This document shows positions 23,143 through 31,816 of a stretch of DNA of 64,000 nt, one piece after another (the first letter of the stretch is position 1; each line of letters begins with the position of its first letter). Below the pieces are notes generated by a model. It was not told the origin of the DNA. It saw nothing but the letters and a program-made list of their open reading frames with translations, and made no database searches. The stretch comes from Mycobacterium sp. SMC-2 (lineage in GTDB: Bacteria > Actinomycetota > Actinomycetes > Mycobacteriales > Mycobacteriaceae): NCBI RefSeq assembly GCF_025263485.1, contig NZ_CP079863.1, positions 3,286,001 through 3,350,000 of the forward strand. The letters are read 5' to 3'. The position numbers and the translations under genes were made by a program.

Positions 23143-23885
23143 TGGTCGACACCGAGGGGATCCGCCTGCAAAAGGTGTTGTCCCAGGCCGGAATTGCGTC
23201 GCGGCGGGCCGCCGAGAAGTTGATCATCGACGGCCGTGTCGAGGTCGACGGGCGGGTGGTGACGGAGCTGGGCACCCGGGTGGATCCGGACGCGTCGGTG
23301 ATCCGGGTCGACGGGGCACGGGTGGTCCTCGACGAGTCGCTGGTCTATCTGGCGCTGAACAAGCCGCGGGGCATGCACTCGACCATGTCGGACGATCGGG
23401 GCCGGCCGTGCATCGGCGACCTGGTGGAGCGGCGGGTGCGCGGCAACAAGAACCTCTTTCACGTCGGGCGGTTGGACGCCGACACCGAGGGGCTCATCCT
23501 GCTGACCAACGACGGCGAGCTGGCGCACCGGCTGATGCATCCCTCCCACGAGGTGCCTAAGACATACCTGGCGACGGTGACGGGGACGGTGCCGCGCGGA
23601 CTGGGCAAGAAACTCAAGGCGGGAATCGAATTGGACGACGGCCCGGCGCGCGTCGATGATTTCGCCGTGGTGGACGCCATTCCGGGCAGGACGCTGGTGC
23701 GGGTGGTGCTGCACGAGGGGCGCAATCGCATCGTGCGCCGGCTGCTGGGCGCCGCCGGCTTCCCGGTGGAAGCCTTGGTCCGCACCGACATCGGACCCGT
23801 GTCGCTGGGCAAGCAGCGGCCGGGCAGCATCCGCGCCTTGAACCATGCGGAGATCGGCCAGCTGTACAAGGCGGTCGGGCTGTGA
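23142..23885 (+). CDS. rluB: RluB-family 23S rRNA pseudouridine synthase (Rv1711-like)
   Basis: The 247-aa enzyme has an N-terminal S4 domain ([21 protein letters not shown]) and the RsuA-family catalytic motif [19 protein letters not shown] with the active Asp. It isomerises a uridine in large-subunit rRNA. The ATG at 23142 overlaps the scpB stop. Its TGA stop overlaps the first GTG of the 60-bp repeat array that precedes cmk. Confidence 0.92.
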   Translation: MVDTEGIRLQKVLSQAGIASRRAAEKLIIDGRVEVDGRVVTELGTRVDPDASVIRVDGARVVLDESLVYLALNKPRGMHSTMSDDRGRPCIGDLVERRVRGNKNLFHVGRLDADTEGLILLTNDGELAHRLMHPSHEVPKTYLATVTGTVPRGLGKKLKAGIELDDGPARVDDFAVVDAIPGRTLVRVVLHEGRNRIVRRLLGAAGFPVEALVRTDIGPVSLGKQRPGSIRALNHAEIGQLYKAVGL

Positions 23886-24061
23886 GCGGAACGAGCGGAA
23901 CGAACCCAGTGAGTGACGGGAGTGAAGCGCACCATCGGGCGGTGAGCGGAACGAGCGGAACGAACCCAGTGAGTGACGGGAGTGAAGCGCACCATCGGGC
24001 GGTGAGCGGAACGAGCGGAACGAACCCAGTGAGTGACGGGAGTGAAGCGAACCATCGGGCG
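23882..24061 (+). repeat. three tandem 60-bp repeats between rluB and cmk (MIRU/VNTR-like)
   Basis: A 60-bp unit starting GTGAGCGGAACGAGCGGAAC occurs three times head to tail (23882-23941, 23942-24001, 24002-24061). Copies 1 and 2 are identical and copy 3 differs by one base (C to A, His to Asn if translated). A truncated fourth start, GTGAGCGGA, begins the conserved part of cmk. The unit length is a multiple of three and each unit is open in the cmk frame, so copy number would change the encoded N-terminus by 20 residues per unit. Confidence 0.93.
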
Positions 24062-24748
24062 GTGAGCGGAGGCGTCGTGGTCGCGATCGACGGGCCGGCC
24101 GGTACCGGAAAGTCTTCGGTGTCAAAGCAATTGGCGCGGGCATTGCGGGCGCGCTACCTGGACACCGGTGGAATGTACCGGATGGTGACCCTCGCGGTGC
24201 TGCGCGCCGGCATTGATCCGGCCGACGCCGAGGCGGTAGGGCATATCGCGGGGACGGTGCAGATGTCGGTGGAGTACCACCCCGACGGAGATCGCTTTTT
24301 TCTTGCCGGAGAGGATGTTTCGGCTGAGATCCGCGGTGACCGGGTCACCGGCGCGGTGTCGGCGGTGTCGTCGGTTCCTGCGGTACGGACCCGCCTGGTG
24401 GCCATGCAACGTGAAATGGCGGGCGGGCCGGGCAGCATCGTGGTCGAGGGTCGCGACATCGGAACCGTGGTCCTGCCGGACGCGCCGGTGAAAGTCTTCC
24501 TGACCGCGTCGGCCGAAACCCGCGCGCGGCGGCGCAACGACCAGAACGTCGCGGCCGGGCGGGCCGACGATTACGACGCGGCGCTGGCCGACGTCCGCCG
24601 CCGCGATCATCTGGATTCCACCCGCGCGGTGTCGCCGCTGCGCGCCGCGTCCGACGCCGTGGTTGTCGACACCAGCGAGATGACCGAGGCGCAGGTGATC
24701 GACCACCTGCTGGAGCTGGTCCGGCAGCGAAGCGGGGCGGTGCGATGA
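24062..24748 (+). CDS. cmk: cytidylate kinase
   Basis: From GTG 24062 the protein is 228 aa, close to the family length, and starts with the P-loop [20 protein letters not shown], followed by [10 protein letters not shown] and [15 protein letters not shown]. It phosphorylates CMP and dCMP. The frame is open upstream through all three 60-bp repeats to GTG 23882, where it would be translationally coupled to rluB and gain 60 residues of low-complexity repeat. Which start is used cannot be settled from sequence. The stop overlaps der by 4 nt. Confidence 0.93.
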   Translation: MSGGVVVAIDGPAGTGKSSVSKQLARALRARYLDTGGMYRMVTLAVLRAGIDPADAEAVGHIAGTVQMSVEYHPDGDRFFLAGEDVSAEIRGDRVTGAVSAVSSVPAVRTRLVAMQREMAGGPGSIVVEGRDIGTVVLPDAPVKVFLTASAETRARRRNDQNVAAGRADDYDAALADVRRRDHLDSTRAVSPLRAASDAVVVDTSEMTEAQVIDHLLELVRQRSGAVR

Positions 24749-26145
24749 GCCAGGACGGTACCTGGAGCGACGAAAGCGATTGGGAATCGGTCGAATCCGA
24801 GGTCGAAGAGCTGGCCGAGGCGGGCCCCGCCCCCGTCGTGGCGGTGGTCGGGCGGCCCAACGTCGGCAAGTCGACCCTGGTGAACCGAATCCTGGGCCGG
24901 CGCGAGGCGGTGGTGCAGGACGTTCCCGGCGTGACCCGCGACCGGGTGTCGTACGACGCGCTGTGGACCGGCCGGCGATTCGTCGTGCAGGACACCGGGG
25001 GGTGGGAGCCCGACGCCAAGGGCCTGCAGCAGCTGGTCGCCGAACAGGCCTCGGTGGCCATGCGCACCGCCGACGCGGTGATCCTGGTGGTCGACGCCAC
25101 GGTCGGCGCCACCGCGGCCGACGAGGCGGCCGCCCGGATCTTGTTGCGCTCGGGCAAGCCAGTCTTCCTGGCCGCCAACAAGGTTGACAGCGAGAAGGGC
25201 GAAGCCGACGCGGCGGCGTTGTGGTCGCTCGGGCTCGGTGAGCCGCACGCCGTCAGCGCGATACACGGTCGCGGCGTCGCCGACCTGCTCGACGAGGTGC
25301 TGGCCGCGCTGCCGGAGGTGTCCGAAGCGGTACCCGCGCCCGGCGGCCCGCGGCGGGTGGCGCTGGTCGGCAAACCGAACGTGGGGAAGAGCTCGCTGCT
25401 GAACAAGCTGGCGGGCGACGAGCGCTCGGTGGTGCACGATGTCGCCGGGACGACCGTGGACCCGGTTGACTCGTTGATCGAATTGGGCGGCAAGGTCTGG
25501 CGATTCGTCGACACTGCGGGCCTGCGCCGCAAGGTCGGCCAGGCCAGCGGGCACGAGTTCTACGCGTCCGTGCGCACCCACGCGGCCATCGACGCGGCCG
25601 AGGTGGTGGTCGTGCTGATCGACGCGTCGCAGCCGTTGACCGAACAGGATCAGCGCGTGCTGTCGATGGTGACCGAGGCCGGGCGGGCGCTGGTGCTGGC
25701 GTTCAATAAGTGGGACCTGGTGGACGAGGACCGGCGCGAGGTGCTGGAGCGCGAGATCGACCGCGAGCTGGTGCAGCTGCGGTGGGCGCAACGGGTCAAC
25801 ATCTCCGCCAAGACGGGCCGCGCGGTGCAGAAGCTGGTGCCCGCGATGGAGACGGCGCTCGCATCGTGGGATATGCGCATCCCGACCGGGCCACTGAATA
25901 CGTGGCTCAAGGAGGTGGTGGCCGCGACGCCGCCGCCGGTGCGCGGGGGCAAGCAGCCGCGCATCCTGTTCGCCACCCAGGCGACGGCCCGCCCGCCGAC
26001 GTTCGTGCTGTTCACTACCGGTTTCTTGGAGGCCGGCTACCGGCGCTTTCTCGAGCGCCGACTGCGGGAGGCCTTCGGCTTCGAGGGCAGCCCGATCCGC
26101 ATCAACGTGCGGGTGCGGGAAAAGCGGGGAGCCAAGCGGCGCTGA
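24745..26145 (+). CDS. der: ribosome-assembly GTPase Der (EngA)
   Basis: The 466-aa protein has two tandem G domains with P-loops [12 protein letters not shown] (about residue 37) and [12 protein letters not shown] (about residue 210), each with NKxD-type motifs (NKVD, NKWD), and a C-terminal KH-like domain. Der is needed for 50S subunit maturation. It is the last gene of the parA-like to der operon. Confidence 0.96.
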   Translation: MSQDGTWSDESDWESVESEVEELAEAGPAPVVAVVGRPNVGKSTLVNRILGRREAVVQDVPGVTRDRVSYDALWTGRRFVVQDTGGWEPDAKGLQQLVAEQASVAMRTADAVILVVDATVGATAADEAAARILLRSGKPVFLAANKVDSEKGEADAAALWSLGLGEPHAVSAIHGRGVADLLDEVLAALPEVSEAVPAPGGPRRVALVGKPNVGKSSLLNKLAGDERSVVHDVAGTTVDPVDSLIELGGKVWRFVDTAGLRRKVGQASGHEFYASVRTHAAIDAAEVVVVLIDASQPLTEQDQRVLSMVTEAGRALVLAFNKWDLVDEDRREVLEREIDRELVQLRWAQRVNISAKTGRAVQKLVPAMETALASWDMRIPTGPLNTWLKEVVAATPPPVRGGKQPRILFATQATARPPTFVLFTTGFLEAGYRRFLERRLREAFGFEGSPIRINVRVREKRGAKRR

Positions 26146-26270
26146 GCTTTGGCTCTTCGTGTGGCTGTCCCGAACCAATCGGCGACTTTCGAACGTGATA
26201 GCACCGGCGATATCAAGTTTCCCGTTCTCCCGCGATGCGGAATCTGAAAGCTATATCACAGGAAAATTGC

Positions 26271-26330
26271 GTTGACTTTGCTCGCGGTTGGTCCTTACGG
26301 TTCTTGCATAACGGGTTTGTTAGCCCGTAA
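26271..26330 (+). promoter_or_regulatory. promoter/operator region of the SDR-cyclase-IclR operon
   Basis: TTGACT at about 26273 could be a -35 element, with a weak TTACGG 17 nt later. Just downstream an ACGGG (26311-26315) and CCCGT (26324-26328) inverted repeat with AT-rich flanks lies about 20 nt before the GTG start of the first gene. Its position suits the IclR-type regulator encoded in the same operon. The stretch from 26160 to 26300 is AT-rich and otherwise empty. Confidence 0.4.
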
Positions 26331-26348
26331 TGCGGGATTGGAGGCATC

Positions 26349-27134
26349 GTGAACATGGCCCAGGAAGCACCCACCGCCGCCCGCTTCAGCGTCGAAGGCA
26401 AGTCGATCCTGATCACCGGCGCGACCGGTGCGCTGGGCAGCGTCGCGGCCCGGGCGCTGGCCGGGGCCGGGGCGCAGCTGACCTTGGCCGGCGGCAACGC
26501 CGCGGGCCTGGACGAGCTCGGCATCGAGAATGCCGCGGTGGTCGCCCGCCGCCCCGACACTCCTGCCGACGCCCGGGCCATGGTGGAGGCGGCGGTCGCC
26601 CGACACGGCCGGCTCGACGGCGTCCTGGTCGCCTCGGGCATGAACCACGTCGCGCTGATCACCGAGATGGCCGTCGAGGACTTCGACAAGGTGATGGACG
26701 CCAACGCGCGGGGCGCCTGGCTGGTCTGCCAAGCGGCCGGGCGGGTCCTGCTCGAACAGGGGACAGGCGGCAGCGTCGTGCTGGTCTCGTCGGTCCGGGG
26801 CTCGCTCGGCCACCCCGCCGGCTACAGCGCCTACTGCCCGTCGAAGGGCGCCACCGACCTGCTCGTCAAGAGCCTGGCGGCCGAGTGGGGTGCGGCCGGC
26901 ATCCGGGTGAATGCGCTGGCGCCGACGGTTTTCCGCTCGGAGCTCACGGAGTGGATGTACGCCGACGATGAGCAGGGCCGCGCCACCCGCGAGGCGATGT
27001 TCGCGCGAATCCCGTTGCGCCGCTTCGCCGAACCGGAAGACTTCGTCGGCGCGCTGATCTACTTGCTGAGCGACGCGTCGAGTTTCTACACCGGCCAGGT
27101 GATGTACCTGGACGGGGGATACACGGCATGCTGA
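26349..27134 (+). CDS. short-chain dehydrogenase/reductase (Rv1714-like)
   Basis: The 261-aa SDR has the cofactor motif ITGATGALGSVAARAL, the NAR/NAG region (MDANARGAWLV), a catalytic Ser (VSSVRGSLG) and the Tyr-x3-Lys pair in YSAYCPSKGATDLL. The C-terminus ends in the FYTGQVMYLDGGYTA motif typical of gluconate 5-dehydrogenase-like SDRs. GTG 26349 has a GGAGG 5 nt upstream; ATG 26355 is an alternative. It opens a three-gene catabolic-looking operon. Confidence 0.9.
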   Translation: MNMAQEAPTAARFSVEGKSILITGATGALGSVAARALAGAGAQLTLAGGNAAGLDELGIENAAVVARRPDTPADARAMVEAAVARHGRLDGVLVASGMNHVALITEMAVEDFDKVMDANARGAWLVCQAAGRVLLEQGTGGSVVLVSSVRGSLGHPAGYSAYCPSKGATDLLVKSLAAEWGAAGIRVNALAPTVFRSELTEWMYADDEQGRATREAMFARIPLRRFAEPEDFVGALIYLLSDASSFYTGQVMYLDGGYTAC

Positions 27135-27145
27135 AAGGAACCGAC

Positions 27146-27976
27146 ATGAGCATCACCTGGCCGCTCGGCGAAGCGGAATCGACGCTGGAGTTCTACGACC
27201 TGTCCCACCCGTGGGGCCACGGGGCGCCGGCCTGGCCGTACTTCGAGGACGTCAAGATCGAGCGCCTGCACAATATGGCCCGAAGCCGGGTGCTCACCCA
27301 AAAGATCACCACCGTCATGCATTCCGGCACCCACATCGACGCCCCCGCCCACGTCGTCGAGGGCACGCCGTTCCTGCACGAGATCCCGCTGAGCGCCTTC
27401 TTCGGCACCGGCGTCGTCGTGTCGATCCCGAAGGACAAGTGGGGCGTCGTCACCGCAGAGGACCTGGAGCGGGCGGCCCCGGAGATCCGGCCCGGCGACA
27501 TCGTCGTCGTCAACACCGGCTGGCACCACAGGTACGCCGACAGCGCCGAGTACTACGCCTACTCCCCGGGCTTCTACAAGGAGGCCGGCGAGTGGTTCGC
27601 GGCCAAGGGCGTCAAGGCCGTCGGCGCCGACACCCAGGCGCTGGACCACCCGCTGGCCACCTCGATCGGCCCGCACGGTCCGGCCGAACATACTGGTGGG
27701 CTATTGCCCTGGGTGGTAAGGGAATACGAGGAGCAAACCGGTCGCCGCGTGCTCGACGACTTCCCGGAATGGGAGCCGTGCCACCGGGCGATCCTGTCCA
27801 AGGGCATCTACGGCTTCGAGAACGTCGGAGGCGACCTGGACAAGGTCACCGGCAAGCGCGTGACGTTCGCGGCGTTCCCGTGGCGCTGGGTCGGCGGCGA
27901 CGGCTGCATCGTGCGGCTGGTGGCCATCGTCGATCCCACGGGCGGCTACCGCATCGAGACGGGCCGGGCGGCATGA
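27146..27976 (+). CDS. cyclase/kynurenine formamidase-like metal hydrolase (Rv1716-like)
   Basis: The 276-aa protein belongs to the cyclase family (PF04199 type): YDLSHPWGHGAPAWP at the N-terminus and the metal-binding motif MHSGTHIDAPAHV at about residues 55-67. Members hydrolyse amide or ester bonds (kynurenine formamidase, isatin hydrolase). ATG 27146 is preceded by AAAGGAA 5 nt upstream; an earlier in-frame ATG at 27128 overlaps the SDR stop. Linkage to an SDR and an IclR regulator suggests degradation of a small cyclic or aromatic compound. Confidence 0.87.
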   Translation: MSITWPLGEAESTLEFYDLSHPWGHGAPAWPYFEDVKIERLHNMARSRVLTQKITTVMHSGTHIDAPAHVVEGTPFLHEIPLSAFFGTGVVVSIPKDKWGVVTAEDLERAAPEIRPGDIVVVNTGWHHRYADSAEYYAYSPGFYKEAGEWFAAKGVKAVGADTQALDHPLATSIGPHGPAEHTGGLLPWVVREYEEQTGRRVLDDFPEWEPCHRAILSKGIYGFENVGGDLDKVTGKRVTFAAFPWRWVGGDGCIVRLVAIVDPTGGYRIETGRAA

Positions 27977-28716
27977 GTTCCGACGGCGCCGGCATTCAGG
28001 TCATCGCCCGCGCGGCAGAGATGCTGCGGCTGCTGCAGGCGCACCCGGGCGGGCTCAGCCAGGCCGAGATCGGCGACCGGCTGGGCATGCCGCGTTCCAC
28101 GGTCAGCCGGATCCTCAATGCCTTGGACGACGAGGGCTTGGTCGCCTCGCGCGGGGGCCGCGGCGGGTATCGGCTGGGGCCGGAGATCGCGCGCATGGCC
28201 AGTACCGTGCGCCTGGGCGTCGTGATGGACGTGCACCCGTTCATGGAGGAACTGTCGCGCGAGCTGGGGGAGACCGTCGACCTGTCCATCCTGGACGGGG
28301 ATCGCGCAACCTTCGTCGACCAGGTGGTCTCGCCGCACCGGTTGCGGGCCATCAGCGCGGTGGGCGAGTCGTTTCCCTTGCACTGCTGCGCCAACGGCAA
28401 GGCCTTGCTGGCCAGCCTGCCGCCCGAGCGCCTGCCGAGTCGACTGGCCCGGCTCACCCCGAACACCATCACCAGCCCGGCGGCGCTGCGCAAGGAGCTC
28501 GAGCGGGTGCGGGCCGAAGGCGTCGCGTACGACCGCGAGGAGCAGACCGAAGGGATCTGTGCGGTGGGCGCGGTGCTCAAGGGAGTGGCCGGGCACGCCG
28601 TGGCGGTCAGCGTGCCGGTGCCGGCGCAGCGGTTCTACGGCCGCGAAGCCGAACTTGCCGGGTCGCTGCTGAACTGGGTCGAGAGGGTGGCCGCCGCGCT
28701 GGGGAAGGTCGATTAG
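27973..28716 (+). CDS. IclR-family transcriptional regulator (Rv1719-like)
   Basis: The 247-aa protein has an N-terminal winged helix (LSQAEIGDRLGMPRSTVSRILNAL, about residues 28-55) and the C-terminal IclR effector domain (FPLHCCANGKALLA, with Cys near the effector pocket). It overlaps the cyclase gene by 4 nt, so it most likely controls the SDR-cyclase operon. As I recall, M. tuberculosis has fadB3 and two more genes between the SDR and this regulator; here only the cyclase remains. Confidence 0.92.
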   Translation: MSSDGAGIQVIARAAEMLRLLQAHPGGLSQAEIGDRLGMPRSTVSRILNALDDEGLVASRGGRGGYRLGPEIARMASTVRLGVVMDVHPFMEELSRELGETVDLSILDGDRATFVDQVVSPHRLRAISAVGESFPLHCCANGKALLASLPPERLPSRLARLTPNTITSPAALRKELERVRAEGVAYDREEQTEGICAVGAVLKGVAGHAVAVSVPVPAQRFYGREAELAGSLLNWVERVAAALGKVD

Positions 28717-28775
28717 CAAGGTGGCGGGTCGTCTGCGGTAGGCTTTCGACCTGCTGCCGGTGATCTCGGCGGCAC

Positions 28776-28852
28776 CGGGCTGTGGCGCAGTTTGGTAGCG
28801 CACTTGACTGGGGGTCAAGTGGTCGCAGGTTCAAATCCTGTCAGCCCGACCA
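28776..28852 (+). tRNA. tRNA-Pro (GGG anticodon)
   Basis: The 77-nt sequence folds as a standard tRNA. The acceptor stem CGGGCTG (28776-28782) pairs with CAGCCCG (28842-28848), then discriminator A and an encoded CCA. The anticodon stem CTTGA/TCAAG encloses loop CTGGGGG with anticodon GGG at 28810-28812, and the T loop is GGTTCAAATCC. Its 3' 45 nt are repeated at 49702-49746, marking it as the integration site of the adjacent element. The gene itself is intact. Confidence 0.97.
28808..28852 (+). other. attL (45-bp core inside tRNA-Pro)
   Basis: The segment from the anticodon loop to the CCA end of the tRNA is identical over 45 bp to 49702-49746. Flanking bases differ on both sides, which fixes the limits. 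Integration rebuilds the tRNA 3' end, so the gene stays functional. Confidence 0.93.
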
Positions 28853-28900
28853 CAGGTCAGAAGGTATTTTTGAGGTTAGCCTGATCGGAAAATATCTGGC

Positions 28901-28921
28901 GTACGCCAATTGTTACGCCAA
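28901..28921 (+). repeat. integrase arm-type site, left copy
   Basis: The 20-mer TACGCCAATTGTTACGCCAA (28902-28921) is repeated exactly at 49586-49605 near attR; with the preceding G the identity is 21 bp. Internally it is two TACGCCAA units 11-12 bp apart. Its place between the att core and the integrase gene fits arm-type binding sites for the integrase N-terminal domain. Confidence 0.7.
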
Positions 28922-28941
28922 CCAGGTTTACACTGACCTGC

Positions 28942-30135
28942 ATGGGCAAGCGCCGGGCCAACGGCCAGGGGAACGTCTACCAGCGTGCCAACGGCCGCTG
29001 GGAAGCACGCCTGTCCTATCTCGACCCTGCCACCGGCCAGCGGAAACGCGTCAGCGTATACGGGCCTACGCAGAAGGCCGCGCTGAAAGCTCTCGACGAC
29101 GCCCGCGACAGAATCAACGACGGCCTGCCGCCCCGGGACGCCACCACAACGGTGGCGCAGTGGATGACTCACTGGCGCGCCACCACACTCGCCGCATCCG
29201 ATCGCAAGATGGCCACCAAGGAGTTGTACGCCAACCTGTCGCGGAAGCACATCGAAGACGCTCCGATCGGCTCATCGCGGCTGGACCGATTGCGGCCGTC
29301 CGACATCGAGAAGTTCATCTTGGAAATGCGCGCGCAGACCAAGCCCGGCAAGCCCACCGACGACGAGCCAGAGCCACCGCCAGTACGTGCGCTCAGCGAC
29401 TCCACCATCCGCTCGGCCTACACCGTGCTGCGCTCCGGGCTCGACGGCGCCGTGCGCGACGGACTCTTGGCCAAGAATCCGGCCGCCGCGGTGAAGCGTC
29501 CCGGCGTCGAACGCATCGAGGCTCGCCACCTTGACCGCGACGCCGTGGTCAAATTGCTCGATGCGGCGAAGGATTCCCGGTATCACGCGGCCCTGGTATT
29601 GATCGCGTCGACCGGTCTCCGCCGCGGAGAGGCGTTAGCCCTGAAATGGGACAAGGTCGACCTGGCAGCGGGAGCACTTCGCGTTGCAGCGACGATCGCG
29701 CGCGTAGACGGCGCGTTGAGCATCAGCGAGCCCAAGACAGCGCGTTCCCGGCGGCTCATACCGTTATCCAAGCCAGTCGTTGCCATACTGCGGGAGCAGC
29801 GGCTGCGCCAGAAACAGGAACGTCTCCGCGCCGGCAACCAGTGGCGCGAAAACGGACTGGTATTCACGACGGAGCTCGGATCACCGGTCGATCCCCGTAA
29901 CTTGCTGCGGGTAATCGAGACGGCCGCTCAGACCGCGGGCGTGGAAGGCGTTGTGGTCCACACGCTTCGACACTCAGCTGCTGCAGCATGGCTCGAAGGT
30001 GGCGTTCATATCAAGGCGGTGGCCGATCTGCTTGGGCACAGCTCTATTTCGATCACCGGTGACATCTACGGACATTCCGAAGATTCCACGGCCCGCGCCG
30101 CGGTCGACGACCTCAGTCGCCAACTAGGGATGTGA
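28942..30135 (+). CDS. int: tyrosine-family phage integrase
   Basis: The 397-aa protein has an arm-binding N-terminal domain (GQGNVYQRANGRWEARLSYL, about residues 7-26), a core-binding SAM-like domain (about 70-165), and the catalytic residues Arg (STGLRRGEALAL), His-x-x-Arg (VVHTLRHSAAAAWL), His (LLGHSSISITGDIYGH) and the Tyr in that last motif. It catalyses integration at tRNA-Pro. It reads away from attL, 89 bp from the core, with arm-type repeats in between. Confidence 0.95.
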   Translation: MGKRRANGQGNVYQRANGRWEARLSYLDPATGQRKRVSVYGPTQKAALKALDDARDRINDGLPPRDATTTVAQWMTHWRATTLAASDRKMATKELYANLSRKHIEDAPIGSSRLDRLRPSDIEKFILEMRAQTKPGKPTDDEPEPPPVRALSDSTIRSAYTVLRSGLDGAVRDGLLAKNPAAAVKRPGVERIEARHLDRDAVVKLLDAAKDSRYHAALVLIASTGLRRGEALALKWDKVDLAAGALRVAATIARVDGALSISEPKTARSRRLIPLSKPVVAILREQRLRQKQERLRAGNQWRENGLVFTTELGSPVDPRNLLRVIETAAQTAGVEGVVVHTLRHSAAAAWLEGGVHIKAVADLLGHSSISITGDIYGHSEDSTARAAVDDLSRQLGM

Positions 30136-30149
30136 ACACCGCAGCCAGG

Positions 30150-30854
30150 TTATCCGTGCTTTTTGCCCATCTTGGTCTTTGGCAAAAGCCCGAACTCGTC
30201 GCTACGACACAGCTCAACCCATCGAGCCGCTGTCCGATATGGCACATCGAAACTGTCCGCGACAGCCCGAGTCGGCGCCTTGGTGACATTGCTTCGGTAG
30301 GCATTCGCAACCTCTTTGAGCAACGTCGGCGAAATCTTGCGCCGCTGAACCCGTGCGGCCCCAATCTCTTTGAGACTGTCACGGGAGCCGGGCCGACTTG
30401 GAATGCCATCTGGCCCGATGTACACGTTGCACTCATTCAGAATCTCTTCGGTCCAGCGTCCGAGATCCGCTAGGGCCCTCACATCCGTGTTCCGCAGTCC
30501 GCGGCCCCCTGGACGCGCAACAAGGTGGATCTCGCTGCACATCGGATGGCCGTCGCGCACCTCAATTTTCAATCGTCGCGACGGCGCGGTGCGGTCCTTG
30601 GAGAAATCGACGTCCACCACGCTCGGGACGTGCAGTCCAGACTGCCCCAGAGGTATCAGGCTGCCCATAGCGAAGGTTGCTTTGCCGAAAGGCAGCCGAA
30701 CCTCGAAAGGTGCGTCAGGGTCGAACCTGAATTCCCCCTCAGCACTACGGCCGCGGCCGAGTGCGCTGGCTACAACCGCGTTGCCAACGAAGTCTATTTC
30801 CCGATCGTCGGATGTTCGCAACTGCGGCGTCCGCTGGCTTCGCTTGCCGGCCAT
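30150..30854 (-). CDS. element DNA-binding protein, candidate immunity regulator
   Basis: This 234-aa protein is convergent with int (14-bp gap) and divergent from the excisionase gene, the usual place of a phage repressor. The N-terminal two thirds is a beta-rich domain I do not recognise. The C-terminus has a helix-turn-helix-like stretch (APTRAVADSFDVPYRTAARW, about residues 193-212). A repressor role is inference from position only. A palindrome in its upstream region would suit a shared operator. Confidence 0.65.
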   Translation of the reverse strand: MAGKRSQRTPQLRTSDDREIDFVGNAVVASALGRGRSAEGEFRFDPDAPFEVRLPFGKATFAMGSLIPLGQSGLHVPSVVDVDFSKDRTAPSRRLKIEVRDGHPMCSEIHLVARPGGRGLRNTDVRALADLGRWTEEILNECNVYIGPDGIPSRPGSRDSLKEIGAARVQRRKISPTLLKEVANAYRSNVTKAPTRAVADSFDVPYRTAARWVELCRSDEFGLLPKTKMGKKHG

Positions 30855-30869
30855 CGCACCTCGCTAACT

Positions 30870-30902
30870 TTGCCATTATAAAGTCACTCTGCTAAGTGGC
30901 AA
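30870..30902. promoter_or_regulatory. operator-like inverted repeat between divergent regulator and xis
   Basis: TTGCCA (30870-30875) and TGGCAA (30897-30902) form an inverted repeat over an AT-rich 21-bp spacer in the 124-bp divergent intergenic region. This would be the natural control point between integrated and excised states. Confidence 0.4.
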
Positions 30903-30978
30903 GGCTAGCCTGCGTTGTTGGACGCTGTCAATAGCCGCCGACCCCCCGGCGGACTCGCACGGACATCGGAGAGGATGC

Positions 30979-31185
30979 ATGGACAGCGACACTGACCGAC
31001 TACTCGTTCCCTACGACGAGGCGCGGCGCAAGCTCGGTGACATAGGCCGCACCACCATGTATGAGTTATTCGACCGCGGTGAGCTCGTCCGGGTCAACAT
31101 CGGCCGACGCGGATTCGTGACCGCGAAATCCATTGCAGCTTACGTGGATCGGCTCAGCCAAGCTGCCAGCGTGGGTGTGGCGTAA
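30979..31185 (+). CDS. xis: excisionase-type MerR-like DNA-binding protein
   Basis: The 68-aa protein matches the small HTH_17/excisionase pattern: a recognition helix (RTTMYELFDRGELVRVNIGRRG) followed by VTAKSIAAYVDRL. Such proteins bend att DNA to direct integrase toward excision. It has GGAGAGG 4 nt before the ATG and lies first in the rightward early gene set. Confidence 0.8.
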   Translation: MDSDTDRLLVPYDEARRKLGDIGRTTMYELFDRGELVRVNIGRRGFVTAKSIAAYVDRLSQAASVGVA

Positions 31186-31324
31186 TGCGTCATCGGCAGA
31201 ACGGGCCGCCTGAAACTGACGAAGGCCGGGCCCCACGCCCGGCCGGCGCCACACCAAACCAAACAACCACTCGCAACGATAGTCGATCTGATCGCTCGCG
31301 GTGGGATGCAGAAGTCCCGCCGTC

Positions 31325-31816
31325 ATGACCGTCATGCTCAACGCCACTGAAGCCGAGCTATGCGCCGTGGCCGAAGTCCTCAAACTGGCGGCGCTCCTCG
31401 ACGACCGTGCACCCGCCGCCGACAAATCGCGAATCGTCGCGTGGGCCGAACAAGTCCACCGTCATCGGCTCACACGCGAAGACCTGCTCGACGGGTTGCA
31501 GGACTTCTACGATTCGCCTGGTGACCGGGCAGTCCAGATCGGTGACCTGATCCACCGGGCCCGGATCGCTAAACGCAACAGGCTCGATAAAGAGGTAGAC
31601 GAACAACGCGACCTTCGGCAGCAGCTATTCGACACGAAAGCTGTCGTCGAGACCCAATCGTTCGGAACCGAATTCGACCTCGGTCCCGTCGTGCAGCCAA
31701 CCCCAAGGCTTGAAGACGCTGTAAGAGGCCTGCGACGCGCCGTGGACAAACGCTCAGCCATCGAAGCGATGCGCGAATTCTTCTCCGCCAAACAGGAAGC
31801 GCGCAAGGCGTCGTGA
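31325..31816 (+). CDS. element early-region protein of unknown function
   Basis: The 163-aa protein is mostly helical and charged (ADKSRIVAWAEQVHRHRLTR, RNRLDKEVDEQRDLRQQLFD) with a probable coiled coil at about residues 85-105. I see no known catalytic motif. It precedes and overlaps the replication-type gene by 4 nt, so it may be a replication accessory or loader-like protein; that is inference. GTG 31301 is an alternative start. Confidence 0.6.
   Translation: MTVMLNATEAELCAVAEVLKLAALLDDRAPAADKSRIVAWAEQVHRHRLTREDLLDGLQDFYDSPGDRAVQIGDLIHRARIAKRNRLDKEVDEQRDLRQQLFDTKAVVETQSFGTEFDLGPVVQPTPRLEDAVRGLRRAVDKRSAIEAMREFFSAKQEARKAS

Noticed and set aside
23882..24061. Three 60-bp repeats considered as a CRISPR array
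   Set aside because: The repeats are directly abutting without spacers and lie inside a coding operon; they are a tandem VNTR.
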